The notes under the pieces: generated by a model
Seen by the model: only the letters and a program-made list of their open reading frames with translations
What the model was told of the DNA's origin: nothing
The model's database searches: none
Shown here: positions 19,298 through 27,717 of the stretch, piece by piece
How positions within the stretch are numbered: the first letter of the stretch is position 1
Layout: each line of letters opens with the position of its first letter
Made by a program: the position numbers and the translations under genes
Source of the DNA: Bailinhaonella thermotolerans
Lineage (GTDB): Bacteria; Actinomycetota; Actinomycetes; Streptosporangiales; Streptosporangiaceae
DNA: 64,000 nt
Direction of reading: 5' to 3'
NCBI RefSeq assembly: GCF_003594875.1
Contig: NZ_QZEY01000003.1
Span: 496,001 to 560,000 of the forward strand

Positions 19298-21760
19298 CTA
19301 ACGGAGCATCTTTCGGGCGGGGAGTTCCATGGCGGCCCAGACTACCAACGCGACCACCAGCATCGACGCGGGAAGCAGCCACAGCGGCCCGGCGGGCACG
19401 GGCCGGCCGAGGAACCCGGCGCTCAGCAGCGCGAGCGGCACCGCCGAGAGCAGGAGGCCCGCCCCGCACGCCGCCGCCCCGATCAGCGCGGCCTCCCATC
19501 GGACCATGCGCCGGAGCTGACGCGAGGAGGCGCCCACCCGCCGCAGGCCGGCCAGCTCCTCCCTCCGTCCCGTCGTGGTCGCCACCAGCCGGTTCGCCAC
19601 GGCGACGAGCACGTAGCCCAGCAGCACGGCGAGCACGGCCACGTTCAGGAGGAGCTGCGCCGACGCGGCGCCCGCCTGCGGCCCCTCCGGGGCGGTGCTC
19701 AGCTCGACCCCGGGCCAGCGCGCGAGCACCGGGCCGAGGTCCGCCTTCCGGGCGAGGACCGCGCCGTCCAGGCCGGTCGTGGTATGCGCGGCGGCCAGGT
19801 CGCGGGAGACCACGATGGGCCCGAACCCCAGGGACCGCCGGTACGTCGCCACGACCACGGCCTCCACCCGCGCGCCGTCCCCCATGACCAGGCGGACGCG
19901 GTCCCCGACCCGCCCCGCGTCCTCGTCCAGCGCCACCGTGTTCCCGCGCAGCCCGGCCAGCCCCCCGGCCACGACGTCCAGGTCCACCAGCCCTTCGGCG
20001 TCCGGCCCCAGCGCCATCGCCGGCCGGGACATCAGCTCCGGGTCGTCGCCCGGCAGCAGCGGCTCGGTCACCACGGTCGTCGTCGCGACCGCCGTGGCCG
20101 GGGTGAGGTCCCGTACGTCGGAGACCAGGCCGTGCGGGACCCCTCCGAGCGCCGGGGCGGTGAGCGTGACCAGCCCGCGCAGGCCCAGCGCCGCCTCGTC
20201 GGTTCGCGCCCGGCCCAGCGTCGTGTGGGTGAGCACCACGCTCAGCCCCAGCGTCACGGCCATGCCGAGCGCCGCCACGGCCCCGGCGGTCCGCGGCGCG
20301 TGCCCGTGGGTGTTGTGGACCGCCAGCCAGGCCGTGCGCGGCAGCCGGGCCATCAGTGGCGAGGACGCCAGCGCGCCCGCCGCCCGCCGTACCAGCCGGG
20401 GGCCGGCCAGCGCCAGCCCGATCACCGCCAGCAGCGCCGCCGTGGCCGGGCCCACCGCCGCGATCTCACCGCGCACGAAGAGCGGGACGGCGGACAGCAC
20501 CAGGGCGCCGAGCATGATCAGCAGGCCCGTGTTCGTGCGGAGCCGCGACGGCTCCCGGGCGTCCGCGATCCCGGCGGCGACCGGCATGCGCGAGACCCGC
20601 AGCGAGGCCGCCCACGACGCCACCCGCACGACGCCGAGCAACAGCGGCGCGGCGGCCAGCGCGGGCAGCGGGCCGTACGCCAGTGGGTGGTCGGGGCGGA
20701 GCGCCCCGACGGTCACCAGCAGGTCGCCGAGCCGGGCGGCCAGGAAGTAGCCCAGGGCCGCCCCCGGGATCAGCGCGGGCACGGCCGCCGCCAGCGCCTG
20801 CAGGCCGACGAGGCGGCGCACCTGGCGCGGGGTGGCCCCGGCGGCCCGCAGCAGGGCCAGGTCGGGCCGCTGCCGGTCGACCGACAACGACATCCCGCCG
20901 CCGACCACGAACCCGACGATGAGCAGGCTGATGCCGCCGATCGAGCCGGGCAGCATCAGCAGCGTCTCGCGGGCCGCCCCGATGGCGGGCGACTCGGCGA
21001 CGGCGCGGTCCCGCCCGGTCGCGACCTCGTACCGCCCGCCGATCCGCGCCCGGATCCGCTCGGCCAGGTCCTCGGCGCGGACCCCCGGCGCCGCGCGCAC
21101 CGCCACGAGATCGGCCCGTCCCGCCTTCGCGCCCGCCGTACGGCCCGCCAGCCCGGCCGCGACCGGATCGGCCACGTAGATCCCGGGGGCGGTGACCCGG
21201 CCCGTCACCAGGTACCCGGCAGGGCGCCCCGCCGCCATGATCCGCACCCGCCGCCCCACGTGCCCGGGCAGGCCGGGCCCGAGCGCCACCTCGCCGGCCG
21301 CGCGCGGCTCACGCCCCTCCGCGAGCCGCCCGCTCAGCAGCGCCGAGGACCACCCGTGCCCCGCCGCCGCCGGATCGGCCGCCGGTCCCTTCGCGGGCGC
21401 CGGACCGTGGGCGGCCTGGGGGAGGACGGCGGCGGGGAAGGACAGGTCGCCCACGGCGCCGGCGACCCCGGGCACGGCCGCGACCTCGCGCACCAGCGGG
21501 CCGGGGACCGTGGCGCGCTCGGGGAGCGCGATCGCGAAGTCCTCCTTCCTGGAGATCGACTGCGGCGCGGAGACCACGACGTCGGCCCCGCTCAGCCGTA
21601 CCGGGGGCTGGGAGCGGAACGCCGAGTCCACGACGACGCCCGCCGCGGTGACCAGGGCGGTGCCGCCGAGCACGGCGAAGAAGACCACGGCGAGGCCGCC
21701 GGCGCGGGCCATCGCCACGGCGGTCGCGAGCATGCCCTTCACGCGGCCGGTTCCCTTCAC
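19298..21760 (-). CDS. FtsX-like ABC transporter permease
   Basis: 820 residues from GTG 21760, which overlaps the ATPase stop (GTGA). Duplicated MacB/FtsX architecture: an N-terminal membrane segment (AVVFFAVLGGTALVTAAGVV), a large extracytoplasmic region, membrane segments around residues 330-480 with SVDRQRPDLALLRAAGATPR, a second extracellular region, and three C-terminal segments with TGRREELAGLRRVGASSRQL. Such permeases do mechanotransmission or resist/extrude peptides rather than import small solutes. It lies in an operon with ATPase, kinase and regulator, divergent from the lanthipeptide genes. Confidence 0.93.
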   Translation of the reverse strand: MKGTGRVKGMLATAVAMARAGGLAVVFFAVLGGTALVTAAGVVVDSAFRSQPPVRLSGADVVVSAPQSISRKEDFAIALPERATVPGPLVREVAAVPGVAGAVGDLSFPAAVLPQAAHGPAPAKGPAADPAAAGHGWSSALLSGRLAEGREPRAAGEVALGPGLPGHVGRRVRIMAAGRPAGYLVTGRVTAPGIYVADPVAAGLAGRTAGAKAGRADLVAVRAAPGVRAEDLAERIRARIGGRYEVATGRDRAVAESPAIGAARETLLMLPGSIGGISLLIVGFVVGGGMSLSVDRQRPDLALLRAAGATPRQVRRLVGLQALAAAVPALIPGAALGYFLAARLGDLLVTVGALRPDHPLAYGPLPALAAAPLLLGVVRVASWAASLRVSRMPVAAGIADAREPSRLRTNTGLLIMLGALVLSAVPLFVRGEIAAVGPATAALLAVIGLALAGPRLVRRAAGALASSPLMARLPRTAWLAVHNTHGHAPRTAGAVAALGMAVTLGLSVVLTHTTLGRARTDEAALGLRGLVTLTAPALGGVPHGLVSDVRDLTPATAVATTTVVTEPLLPGDDPELMSRPAMALGPDAEGLVDLDVVAGGLAGLRGNTVALDEDAGRVGDRVRLVMGDGARVEAVVVATYRRSLGFGPIVVSRDLAAAHTTTGLDGAVLARKADLGPVLARWPGVELSTAPEGPQAGAASAQLLLNVAVLAVLLGYVLVAVANRLVATTTGRREELAGLRRVGASSRQLRRMVRWEAALIGAAACGAGLLLSAVPLALLSAGFLGRPVPAGPLWLLPASMLVVALVVWAAMELPARKMLR

Positions 21761-22482
21761 GCGGCCGGCTCCATCGCGAGCCGCGTGAGGCGCACCGCCA
21801 GCTCCTCGGGGCGCGGCGAGGCCAGCACGTCCACCACCCGGCCGTCGGCCATCACCAGCGTGTCGTGCGCGCGGGAGGCGGCCACCGGGTCGTGGGTGAC
21901 CATGACGACGGTCTGCCCGAGGTCCTCGACCAGGTCGCGCAGCAGGTCCAGGACGGCCGAGGCGGTCCGCAGGTCGAGCGCGCCCGTGGGCTCGTCGGCG
22001 AACACCACGTCCGGCCGGGCGGCCAGGGCGCGCACGATCGCGGCGCGCTGCCGCTGCCCGCCCGACAGCTCGGCGGGCCGGTGGCGCAGCCGGTCGCCGA
22101 TGCCCACGCGATCGACCAGCTCCGCGAGCCACGCGCGGTCCGGCCGCACCCCCGCCAGCCGCAGCGGCAGCGTGATGTTGTCCTCGACGCTCAGCACCGG
22201 CAGCAGGTTGTAGGACTGGAACACGAACCCGACGTGCTTCCCGCGCAGCTCCGTGCGCCGCGCCTCGGACAGCCGGGTCACGTCCACGCCGCCGATCGCG
22301 ACCGACCCCGAGGTGGGCGGGTCGAGCGCGGCGGCGCAGTTCAGCAGGGTGCTCTTGCCCGAGCCCGACGGGCCCATCACCGCCACGAACCGGCCCCTCG
22401 GGAAGGAGAGGGTCACGTCGTCCAGCGCCGTCAGCTCGCCGTACCTGCGGGTGACCCGTTCCAGCGTCACGACGGCGCTCAT
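21757..22482 (-). CDS. MacB/LolD-like ABC ATPase
   Basis: 241 residues from ATG 22482, overlapping the previous stop as ATGA. Walker A GPSGSGKSTLLN, Q-loop FQSYNLLPVLSV, signature LSGGQRQRAAIVRALA, Walker B VVFADEPTGALD, H-loop VTHDPVAAS. Belongs to the MacB/LolD group that powers FtsX-like permeases such as the one that follows. Confidence 0.96.
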   Translation of the reverse strand: MSAVVTLERVTRRYGELTALDDVTLSFPRGRFVAVMGPSGSGKSTLLNCAAALDPPTSGSVAIGGVDVTRLSEARRTELRGKHVGFVFQSYNLLPVLSVEDNITLPLRLAGVRPDRAWLAELVDRVGIGDRLRHRPAELSGGQRQRAAIVRALAARPDVVFADEPTGALDLRTASAVLDLLRDLVEDLGQTVVMVTHDPVAASRAHDTLVMADGRVVDVLASPRPEELAVRLTRLAMEPAA

Positions 22483-22724
22483 CCGTGCCTCCCCGCCGCC
22501 CAGTGCGCGAACAGCCCGACCCCGGCGAGGAGCGCGACGACGCCCCCGGCCAGCCCGACCGGCGAGAAGTCCGCCCGCGTCGTGAGGTTGGCCGTCAGGT
22601 TCACCGCCACCCCCGCGGCCAGCACGATCCACAGCAGCGCCGCCCTCAGGGTTCGGCGCGGGCGCGGGCGCGGACGAGGGGAGGAGGGACGGTTCTCAGG
22701 GCTGATTCGGTACGGATCACTCAT
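22479..22724 (-). CDS. Small two-segment membrane protein
   Basis: 81 residues from ATG: a basic Pro/Arg-rich head (PSSPRPRPRPRRTLR), then two hydrophobic helices (ALLWIVLAAGVAVNLTANL, VGLAGGVVALLAGVGLFAHW). First gene of the five-gene operon with ATPase, permease, kinase and regulator, and overlaps the ATPase by four bases. Its role is unknown; a sensor or immunity accessory is possible. Confidence 0.75.
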   Translation of the reverse strand: MSDPYRISPENRPSSPRPRPRPRRTLRAALLWIVLAAGVAVNLTANLTTRADFSPVGLAGGVVALLAGVGLFAHWAAGRHG

Positions 22725-22932
22725 GGGAAGAACGCTAGGGATCAGGGCTTTCCCCAGGAATCCGGCGGACTGCCCGACCCGAGGTACAGCGCGCTGTAGT
22801 GACCCCCGTCACATCGGTTGAGTAGGGGTGTACTCATGCGGCGTCACCGGCCCCGCCCGCACGCTCGTCTTCCAGGCGCCCGGACGCCACTGCCCGCCGT
22901 ACGGCGGACCGGCCGGGCCAGGGGAGGACGCG

Positions 22933-23307
22933 ATGCGGTTCGCCGTGAAGGACCTGATGATCACGGTGCTGCCGGTACAGGGGAACGCCGGGGCCCCGCT
23001 GACCTGCGACGGGGGCTGCACCTGCTGCTCCCACTGCACGGGCTGCACCAATGTCACGCACCAGACCCACGGGACCCCGTGCACGCCGAACTGCCCGGCG
23101 GTGGTCCTGCCGAGGTCGCTGGAGCAGCTCGCGATCATCAAGGCGCAGCTCCGCGAGTCGCTGCAGGCGGTCGAGGCGCGGGAGCGGGAGGTCGCCGAGT
23201 CGCTGCGGCCGCGTTCGCGGGGCGAGGTCGAGCTGGTGAGGCGGTACCTCACCGACGCGCTCGGCGAACTCGACGCCGACGAAGCCGACGAGGCCGGCGA
23301 GGGCTAG
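22933..23307 (+). CDS. Cys/Thr-rich precursor peptide of a lanthipeptide-like RiPP
   Basis: 124 residues from ATG 22933 with GGGGAGG upstream. Three parts are visible. The N-terminal leader is MRFAVKDLMITVLPVQGN. The core (about residues 22-55) holds eight Cys (25, 29, 31, 32, 35, 38, 50, 54) interleaved with eight Thr and one Ser, for example CTCCSHCTGCTNVTHQTHG. A long charged helical C-terminal part (RSLEQLAIIKAQLRESLQAV and onward, ending DADEADEAGEG) completes it. Eight Cys and nine Ser/Thr would allow many thioether rings. The next two genes encode a putative phospho-lyase and a kinase-cyclase. A C-terminal follower of ~65 residues is unusual for lanthipeptides. A metal-binding Cys protein is the alternative, less likely in this context. 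Confidence 0.8.
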   Translation: MRFAVKDLMITVLPVQGNAGAPLTCDGGCTCCSHCTGCTNVTHQTHGTPCTPNCPAVVLPRSLEQLAIIKAQLRESLQAVEAREREVAESLRPRSRGEVELVRRYLTDALGELDADEADEAGEG

Positions 23308-23309
23308 GG

Positions 23310-24656
23310 ATGGACGCCACCACCGGCGGCGCGGTCGCGTCCGGAGGTCTTCTCGGGGACCTCCGGGCGGCGACGTTCCGCGCCGGCGCCCACTACGAGC
23401 TCGTCGCCGCCGAGCACCTGCCGCCGGCCCAGCGGGAGCTGCTGGCCGGGACCCCGGAGGCGTACGGCGTGCTGCGGCCGGTCCGGGACCCGGGGCTGGG
23501 CACCAAGGCCGTCTGCCGCAACACCGCCCGGCTGTTCCGCGCGCTCGCCGAGCCGGGGCCGCTGCCGCCTGAGGTCGCCGAGGGCCTGGGCGGCGACGGG
23601 GAGCGGGCGATCGCCGAACTCGTGCTCGACGGCGTGCTGGAGATCGGCGCCGGCGGCGGCTTCGTCTCCGGCCCGGACGCCTGCGACCGGCTCTTCCCGC
23701 GGGTCCCGGCCGCCGAGTGGGGCAGGCTCGCCCGCCTGTCCGCCGAGGCGCTCCGGTACGGCCAGCGGCTGGACCTGGGCGACGTGCCCCGCCTGGCGGC
23801 CCGGATCTACTTCGCCAACCGGATCCCCGCCTCGCCCGCCCGCCTGGCGGCGCTCCCCGACGAGGCGGCGGTCGCGCGGCTGCTGGGCCTGGGGAACGGC
23901 GGCGCGGACCGGCGGGCGCCGGATCGGCGCTGGGCCGAGACGCGCATGCCCCCGCCGTACGGCGAGGCGTGGCGGTCCTGGCGGCGGCGGGATGTGACGG
24001 CGGAACGCCCGGCCACGACCTGCAAGCTCTACGTGAGCCCGGCCCCGGAGGCGCTGGGCGAGGCGTTCGGCGAGACGGCGGCCGTGCTGGCGGAGGCCGG
24101 GGCGCGGGCGTTCAAGGTCGGCCGCGACGTGTACGGGCTGCTGCGGCCGGACAAGCTGGTGGCGTACTTCGACCGGCCGGAACCGCTGCGGGAGGCGGCG
24201 GAGACGCTGGGGGAGCGGCTGGCGGGATGCCCGGCGCACGGGGTGCCGTTCAGCGCCGAGCTGGCCGGGGGCGGGCTGCTGTCCTGGGGCGTGGACCCGC
24301 CCCGGGGGCCGGAGCGCGAGAGCTGGCGCATGTGGGTGTGCACGCGGCTGGCGGCGGCGCTAATCGCCGCGCGGGGGTCGCGCACGGTCGAGCCGTGGCG
24401 GTTCGCGCTGGACCGGCTGCGGTGCGAGGGCGTGGACACCGACACCTGGATCCCCCGCGAGGGCATCTGGGACGACCGGGGCTACCGGGACGACCGGGGC
24501 GACTGGGACGGCCGAGACGCTCGGGACGGGCGAGACGGGCGGGACAGACGGGACGGTCGGGACGGCTGGGACAGACGGGGCGACTGGGACGACTCGGAGG
24601 GTCCGGCGGCGCGCCGTGCGGACGCGGAGGGCGAGGGAGGCGCGGGATGGACCTGA
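23310..24656 (+). CDS. HopA1-like putative phosphothreonine/serine lyase
   Basis: 448 residues from ATG, two bases after the precursor stop. The N-terminal ~120 residues (TKAVCRNTARLFRALAEPGP, IAELVLDGVLEIGAGGGFVS) look like a winged helix that could bind a leader peptide. Residues ~140-330 include YGQRLDLGDVPRLAARIYFA, CKLYVSPAPEALGEAFGETA, FKVGRDVYGLLRPDKLVAYF and PFSAELAGGGLLSWGVDPP. That pattern of Lys, Asp and aromatic residues resembles the HopA1 effector family, used as the eliminating enzyme in class V lanthipeptide and thioviridamide-type pathways. The assignment is by memory of family features. The last ~60 residues are a low-complexity RDG/RDD tail. The stop overlaps the kinase-cyclase start by ten bases. 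Confidence 0.72.
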   Translation: MDATTGGAVASGGLLGDLRAATFRAGAHYELVAAEHLPPAQRELLAGTPEAYGVLRPVRDPGLGTKAVCRNTARLFRALAEPGPLPPEVAEGLGGDGERAIAELVLDGVLEIGAGGGFVSGPDACDRLFPRVPAAEWGRLARLSAEALRYGQRLDLGDVPRLAARIYFANRIPASPARLAALPDEAAVARLLGLGNGGADRRAPDRRWAETRMPPPYGEAWRSWRRRDVTAERPATTCKLYVSPAPEALGEAFGETAAVLAEAGARAFKVGRDVYGLLRPDKLVAYFDRPEPLREAAETLGERLAGCPAHGVPFSAELAGGGLLSWGVDPPRGPERESWRMWVCTRLAAALIAARGSRTVEPWRFALDRLRCEGVDTDTWIPREGIWDDRGYRDDRGDWDGRDARDGRDGRDRRDGRDGWDRRGDWDDSEGPAARRADAEGEGGAGWT

Positions 24657-26998
24657 CGGGACCGCTCGTCATGCCGGCCGACGTGGTGCTGGTGCCGGTG
24701 ACGGAGCTGCCGGAGGAGACGCGGGCGCGGTTCGAGTGGGAGGAGGGGGACTACGCGCTCACGCGGCCGGGCACGCGCGCGAGGTCGCGGATCGTGGGGG
24801 CGGACATGGCGCACCTGCTGCGGGAGTTCCGGGCGCCGGTGACGATCGCGGCCGCGCTGATCAGGTACTGCGGGGCGCGCGGGCTGGCCCCCGAACCCAC
24901 GCTGGAGCAGGTCTTCCCGATGCTCGGCCGGTTCGTGGAGTCCCGCGTCCTGGTGCCGCCGGAGGACGCCGGCCGCATCGGGCCCTCCTACGCGCCCGGC
25001 GAGGTCGTCGCGGGGTTCGAGGTGCTGGAGTGCGCGCAGGCGCTGGAGGACACCGAGGTCTACCGGGCCCGGGCCCGCGACGGCTCGCCCGCCGCGGTGA
25101 AGATCACGCGGCCGGGGTGCCGCGACGCGGCGCTCGACCGCGAGGCCCGGGTCCTGGCGCGCCTCGGCGGCGGGATCGCGCCCCGGCTGCTGGCCGAGGG
25201 GACGCACGACGGGCGGCGGTACCTCGCGCTGGAGTGGTGCGCCGGGGTCCCGGTGACGACGGCCGCGGGGGAGTGCCGCAGGGACGCGCCGGGCCTGCGC
25301 GAACGCCTGCTCAGACTCTGCCGCGAGATCGCCCGCTGCTACGCCGTCCTGCACGAGCGCGGCGTGATCCACGGCGACGTGCACCCGCGCAACCTGCTGG
25401 CCGACCGGGACGGCCGCGTCCGCCTGATCGACTTCGGCCTGGCCGCGCTGGACGGCGACGCACCCGGGGAACGCGGGGGCGTGGCGCACTACCTGGAACC
25501 GGAGTACGCCGCCGCCCGCCTGCGCGGCCGCCACGCCCCGGCGGCGACCCCCGAGGGCGAGCAGTACGCCGTGGCCGCGCTGCTCTACCACCTGCTCACC
25601 GGGGTCCACTACCGGGAGTTCTCGGCGGAGAAGCACGAGATGTGGCGTCAGATCGCCGAGGACCCGCCGCTCCCGTTCGCCCCGCGCGCCCGCCCCTGGC
25701 CCGAGGCCGAGGCGGTCCTGTCCCGGGCGCTCGCCAAGGCCCCCGGCGACCGCTTCCCGTCCTCGCGCGAGTTCGCCGTACGGCTGGACGCGGTCCGCCC
25801 GCCGCTGGAGCCGGCCGGGCACGCGGTGCCCCCGGCGTACCGCCGCGCGGCGTCGGCGCTGGTGGACGACGTGATCCGGGAGCTGTCGCCGGACGCCCCG
25901 CCGTACGCGGAGGGGCTGCCCGCGGCGCCGAGGGCCTCGGTGTACTTCGGGGCGGCCGGGATCGCGTACGCCCTGTACCGGCTGTCCTGCCTGCGCGAGG
26001 AGCCGGGCCTGCTGTCCGCGGCCGACCTGTGGGCCGAGCGCGCCCGCCGCGGCCTGGCCGACGCCGACGCCTTCCGCGACGACGGCCAGGGCATCACCCC
26101 GGACGTCGTCGGGGCGGTCACGCCGTACCACACGGCCTCCGGCGTGCACGCCGTGCGAGCGCTGATCGGGCACGCGATGGGCGACGTGGTCTCCGTCCGC
26201 GAGGCCCTGGGCGACTTCACCCGCGCGTCCCGGCACCCCTGCGCCAACCCCGATCTCACCCTCGGCCGTTCCAGCATCCTGATCGGCGCGACGGTGCTGC
26301 TGAACGCGCTCTCCCGCCTGCCCGCCGCGGACCTGGGCGGCCTGCGCGCGCTGGGCGACGAGACGATGGCCGGGATCTGGGCCGAGCTGGACCCGCTGCC
26401 CCCGGTCCGCGTCCAGCGCGAGATCCGCTACCTGGGCCTCGCCCACGGCTGGGCCGGCCTCCTCCACGCCACCCTGGCCTGGTGCCGTACGGCGGGGCGC
26501 ACGCCTCCCCCGGGCGTGGAACGCCGCCTCGCGGAGCTGGCCGAGTGCGCCGAGCCGACCGGGCGCGGCCTCCGCTGGCGGATCATGTCCGACCCGGCGG
26601 CCCGCATGCGCACCGAGCACACCTCGGGCTGGTGCAACGGCAGCGCGGGGCACCTGTTCCTGTGGATCGGGGCCCACCGGCTGACCGGCGACGAGACCCA
26701 CCTGACGCTGGCCGAGCGCGCCGCGTGGAACGTCTGGGAGGAGCCGTACCTCGCCGACAACCTGTGCTGCGGCCTGGCGGGCGCCGCGTACGCCCTGGCG
26801 GCCCTGCACCGGGCCACCGGCGACGCCCAGTGGGCGGTCAACGCGCGGGAGCTGGGGAACCGCGCGATCGAGGAGACGCGCCGCTCCGGCTACCCCCACA
26901 GCCTCTACAAGGGCCCGCCGGGCGTCGCGGTGCTGGCCGCCGACCTCCTCGACCCCGCCCGCGCGGCGATGCCCCTGTTCGAGCCCGAGTACGCCTGA
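24647..26998 (+). CDS. Kinase-LanC fusion lanthionine synthetase (no lyase domain)
   Basis: 783 residues from ATG 24647 after GGGAGG. Residues 1-110 are a winged-helix-like module (LLREFRAPVTIAAALIRYCG, VFPMLGRFVESRVLVPPE), possibly a leader-binding element. Residues 120-385 are a protein kinase: VK at 151-152, E166, HGDVHPRN 242-249 and DFG 262-264. Residues 395-783 are a LanC cyclase: LAHGWAGLLH (598-607), GWCNGSAGHL with C663, NLCCGLAG with C707/C708, and SLYKGPPGVAVL. The CCG in place of CHG implies three Cys zinc ligands, as in ProcM-type enzymes. Class III/IV synthetases carry the lyase on the same chain; here it is the separate upstream protein. It should phosphorylate Ser/Thr of the precursor and then cyclise Cys. 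Confidence 0.88.
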   Translation: MDLTGPLVMPADVVLVPVTELPEETRARFEWEEGDYALTRPGTRARSRIVGADMAHLLREFRAPVTIAAALIRYCGARGLAPEPTLEQVFPMLGRFVESRVLVPPEDAGRIGPSYAPGEVVAGFEVLECAQALEDTEVYRARARDGSPAAVKITRPGCRDAALDREARVLARLGGGIAPRLLAEGTHDGRRYLALEWCAGVPVTTAAGECRRDAPGLRERLLRLCREIARCYAVLHERGVIHGDVHPRNLLADRDGRVRLIDFGLAALDGDAPGERGGVAHYLEPEYAAARLRGRHAPAATPEGEQYAVAALLYHLLTGVHYREFSAEKHEMWRQIAEDPPLPFAPRARPWPEAEAVLSRALAKAPGDRFPSSREFAVRLDAVRPPLEPAGHAVPPAYRRAASALVDDVIRELSPDAPPYAEGLPAAPRASVYFGAAGIAYALYRLSCLREEPGLLSAADLWAERARRGLADADAFRDDGQGITPDVVGAVTPYHTASGVHAVRALIGHAMGDVVSVREALGDFTRASRHPCANPDLTLGRSSILIGATVLLNALSRLPAADLGGLRALGDETMAGIWAELDPLPPVRVQREIRYLGLAHGWAGLLHATLAWCRTAGRTPPPGVERRLAELAECAEPTGRGLRWRIMSDPAARMRTEHTSGWCNGSAGHLFLWIGAHRLTGDETHLTLAERAAWNVWEEPYLADNLCCGLAGAAYALAALHRATGDAQWAVNARELGNRAIEETRRSGYPHSLYKGPPGVAVLAADLLDPARAAMPLFEPEYA

Positions 26999-27063
26999 GG
27001 CGCGCGATCCCGCGTCCCGGGCGGAACGCCCCGGATCGGTCGCGCCCGCTGGGGGCGCGGAGG

Positions 27064-27564
27064 TCAGGGGTGGTGCGGGTCACCGGGATCGCCGGGGTCA
27101 CCGGGGACGCCGGGAGGGCAGGCGGCGCGGATCTCCGGCAGCGCGGCGGTGAGGTTCCCCTCCAGCCGGCGCAGGACGCGCAGGGTCTCGGCGCGCTGCC
27201 GGTCCGGCATGCCGGCCAGGGCGGCGCGCTCCAGCTCCGACCAGGCGTGCTCCACCTGATCCCTGAGGGCGCGGCCCTCGTCCGTGAGGGAGACGACGAG
27301 GGCGCGGCGGTCCCGCTCGGAGGGACGGCGGGTCAGGAGCCCCTGCTGTTCGAGGCTGCGCACGGTGCGCGTGACCGTGGACGGGTCGAGGGACAGCGCC
27401 TTGGCCAGGTCCGCCTGGGACTGGTCGTCCCTCTCCCACAGGCGCATGAGCAGCAGCTCCTGGCCCAGGTAGAGGCCGAGCGGGCGCAGCAGGCACGTCG
27501 CGGCGAGCTGGTGGGCCCGGGCGACCCGGACGATCATGTGGCTGACCTCGTGCCGATCGCTCAT
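27064..27564 (-). CDS. MarR-family regulator
   Basis: 166 residues from ATG 27564 after GGGAGGG. The winged helix is SQADLAKALSLDPSTVTRTV with wing RPSERDRRALVVSLTDEG. The C-terminus is Pro/Gly-rich (GVPGDPGDPGDPHHP). It is divergent from an NmrA-like gene; the gap has three TTGGCATGCCAA-type palindromes, so repression of both genes is likely. Confidence 0.93.
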   Translation of the reverse strand: MSDRHEVSHMIVRVARAHQLAATCLLRPLGLYLGQELLLMRLWERDDQSQADLAKALSLDPSTVTRTVRSLEQQGLLTRRPSERDRRALVVSLTDEGRALRDQVEHAWSELERAALAGMPDRQRAETLRVLRRLEGNLTAALPEIRAACPPGVPGDPGDPGDPHHP

Positions 27565-27579
27565 CGTCCCTCCCGATAC

Positions 27580-27591
27580 TTGGCGTGCCAC
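27580..27591. promoter_or_regulatory. MarR operator, degenerate copy
   Basis: TTGGCGTGCCAC, 15 bases before the marR-like start. It differs from the palindrome TTGGCATGCCAA at two positions and could give weak autoregulation. Confidence 0.55.
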
Positions 27592-27634
27592 ACATTACCG
27601 GCCCGCGGCCAGGGCGTCCGCACGTATTTCTCGC

Positions 27635-27694
27635 TTGACTCGGCTTCTCGTCCCTCTATAGTTGGCATGCCAACATAAATTATTGGCATGCCAA
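27635..27694 (+). promoter_or_regulatory. Promoter with two MarR operators
   Basis: A -35 TTGACT (27635-27640) and -10 TATAGT (27657-27662) with a 16-base spacer point to the NmrA-like gene. The palindrome GTTGGCATGCCAAC (27661-27674) overlaps the -10, and TTGGCATGCCAA recurs at 27683-27694. Their centres are 21 bp apart, two helical turns, so two dimers could bind the same face and block initiation. Confidence 0.75.
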
Positions 27695-27717
27695 AGAAAA
27701 CGGTGGGAGGACACGCC

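Noticed and set aside
18278-22213. A very long open plus-strand frame across the kinase, permease and ATPase genes
   Set aside because: It is antisense to three genes with complete family motifs, is Arg/Gln/Gly-rich without domains, and arises from GC-rich codon bias.
24466-24656. Separate small gene in the RDG-rich 3' part of the lyase-like gene
   Set aside because: The frame is continuous with the enzyme and is better explained as a disordered tail encoded by an expanded GGGACGG repeat.
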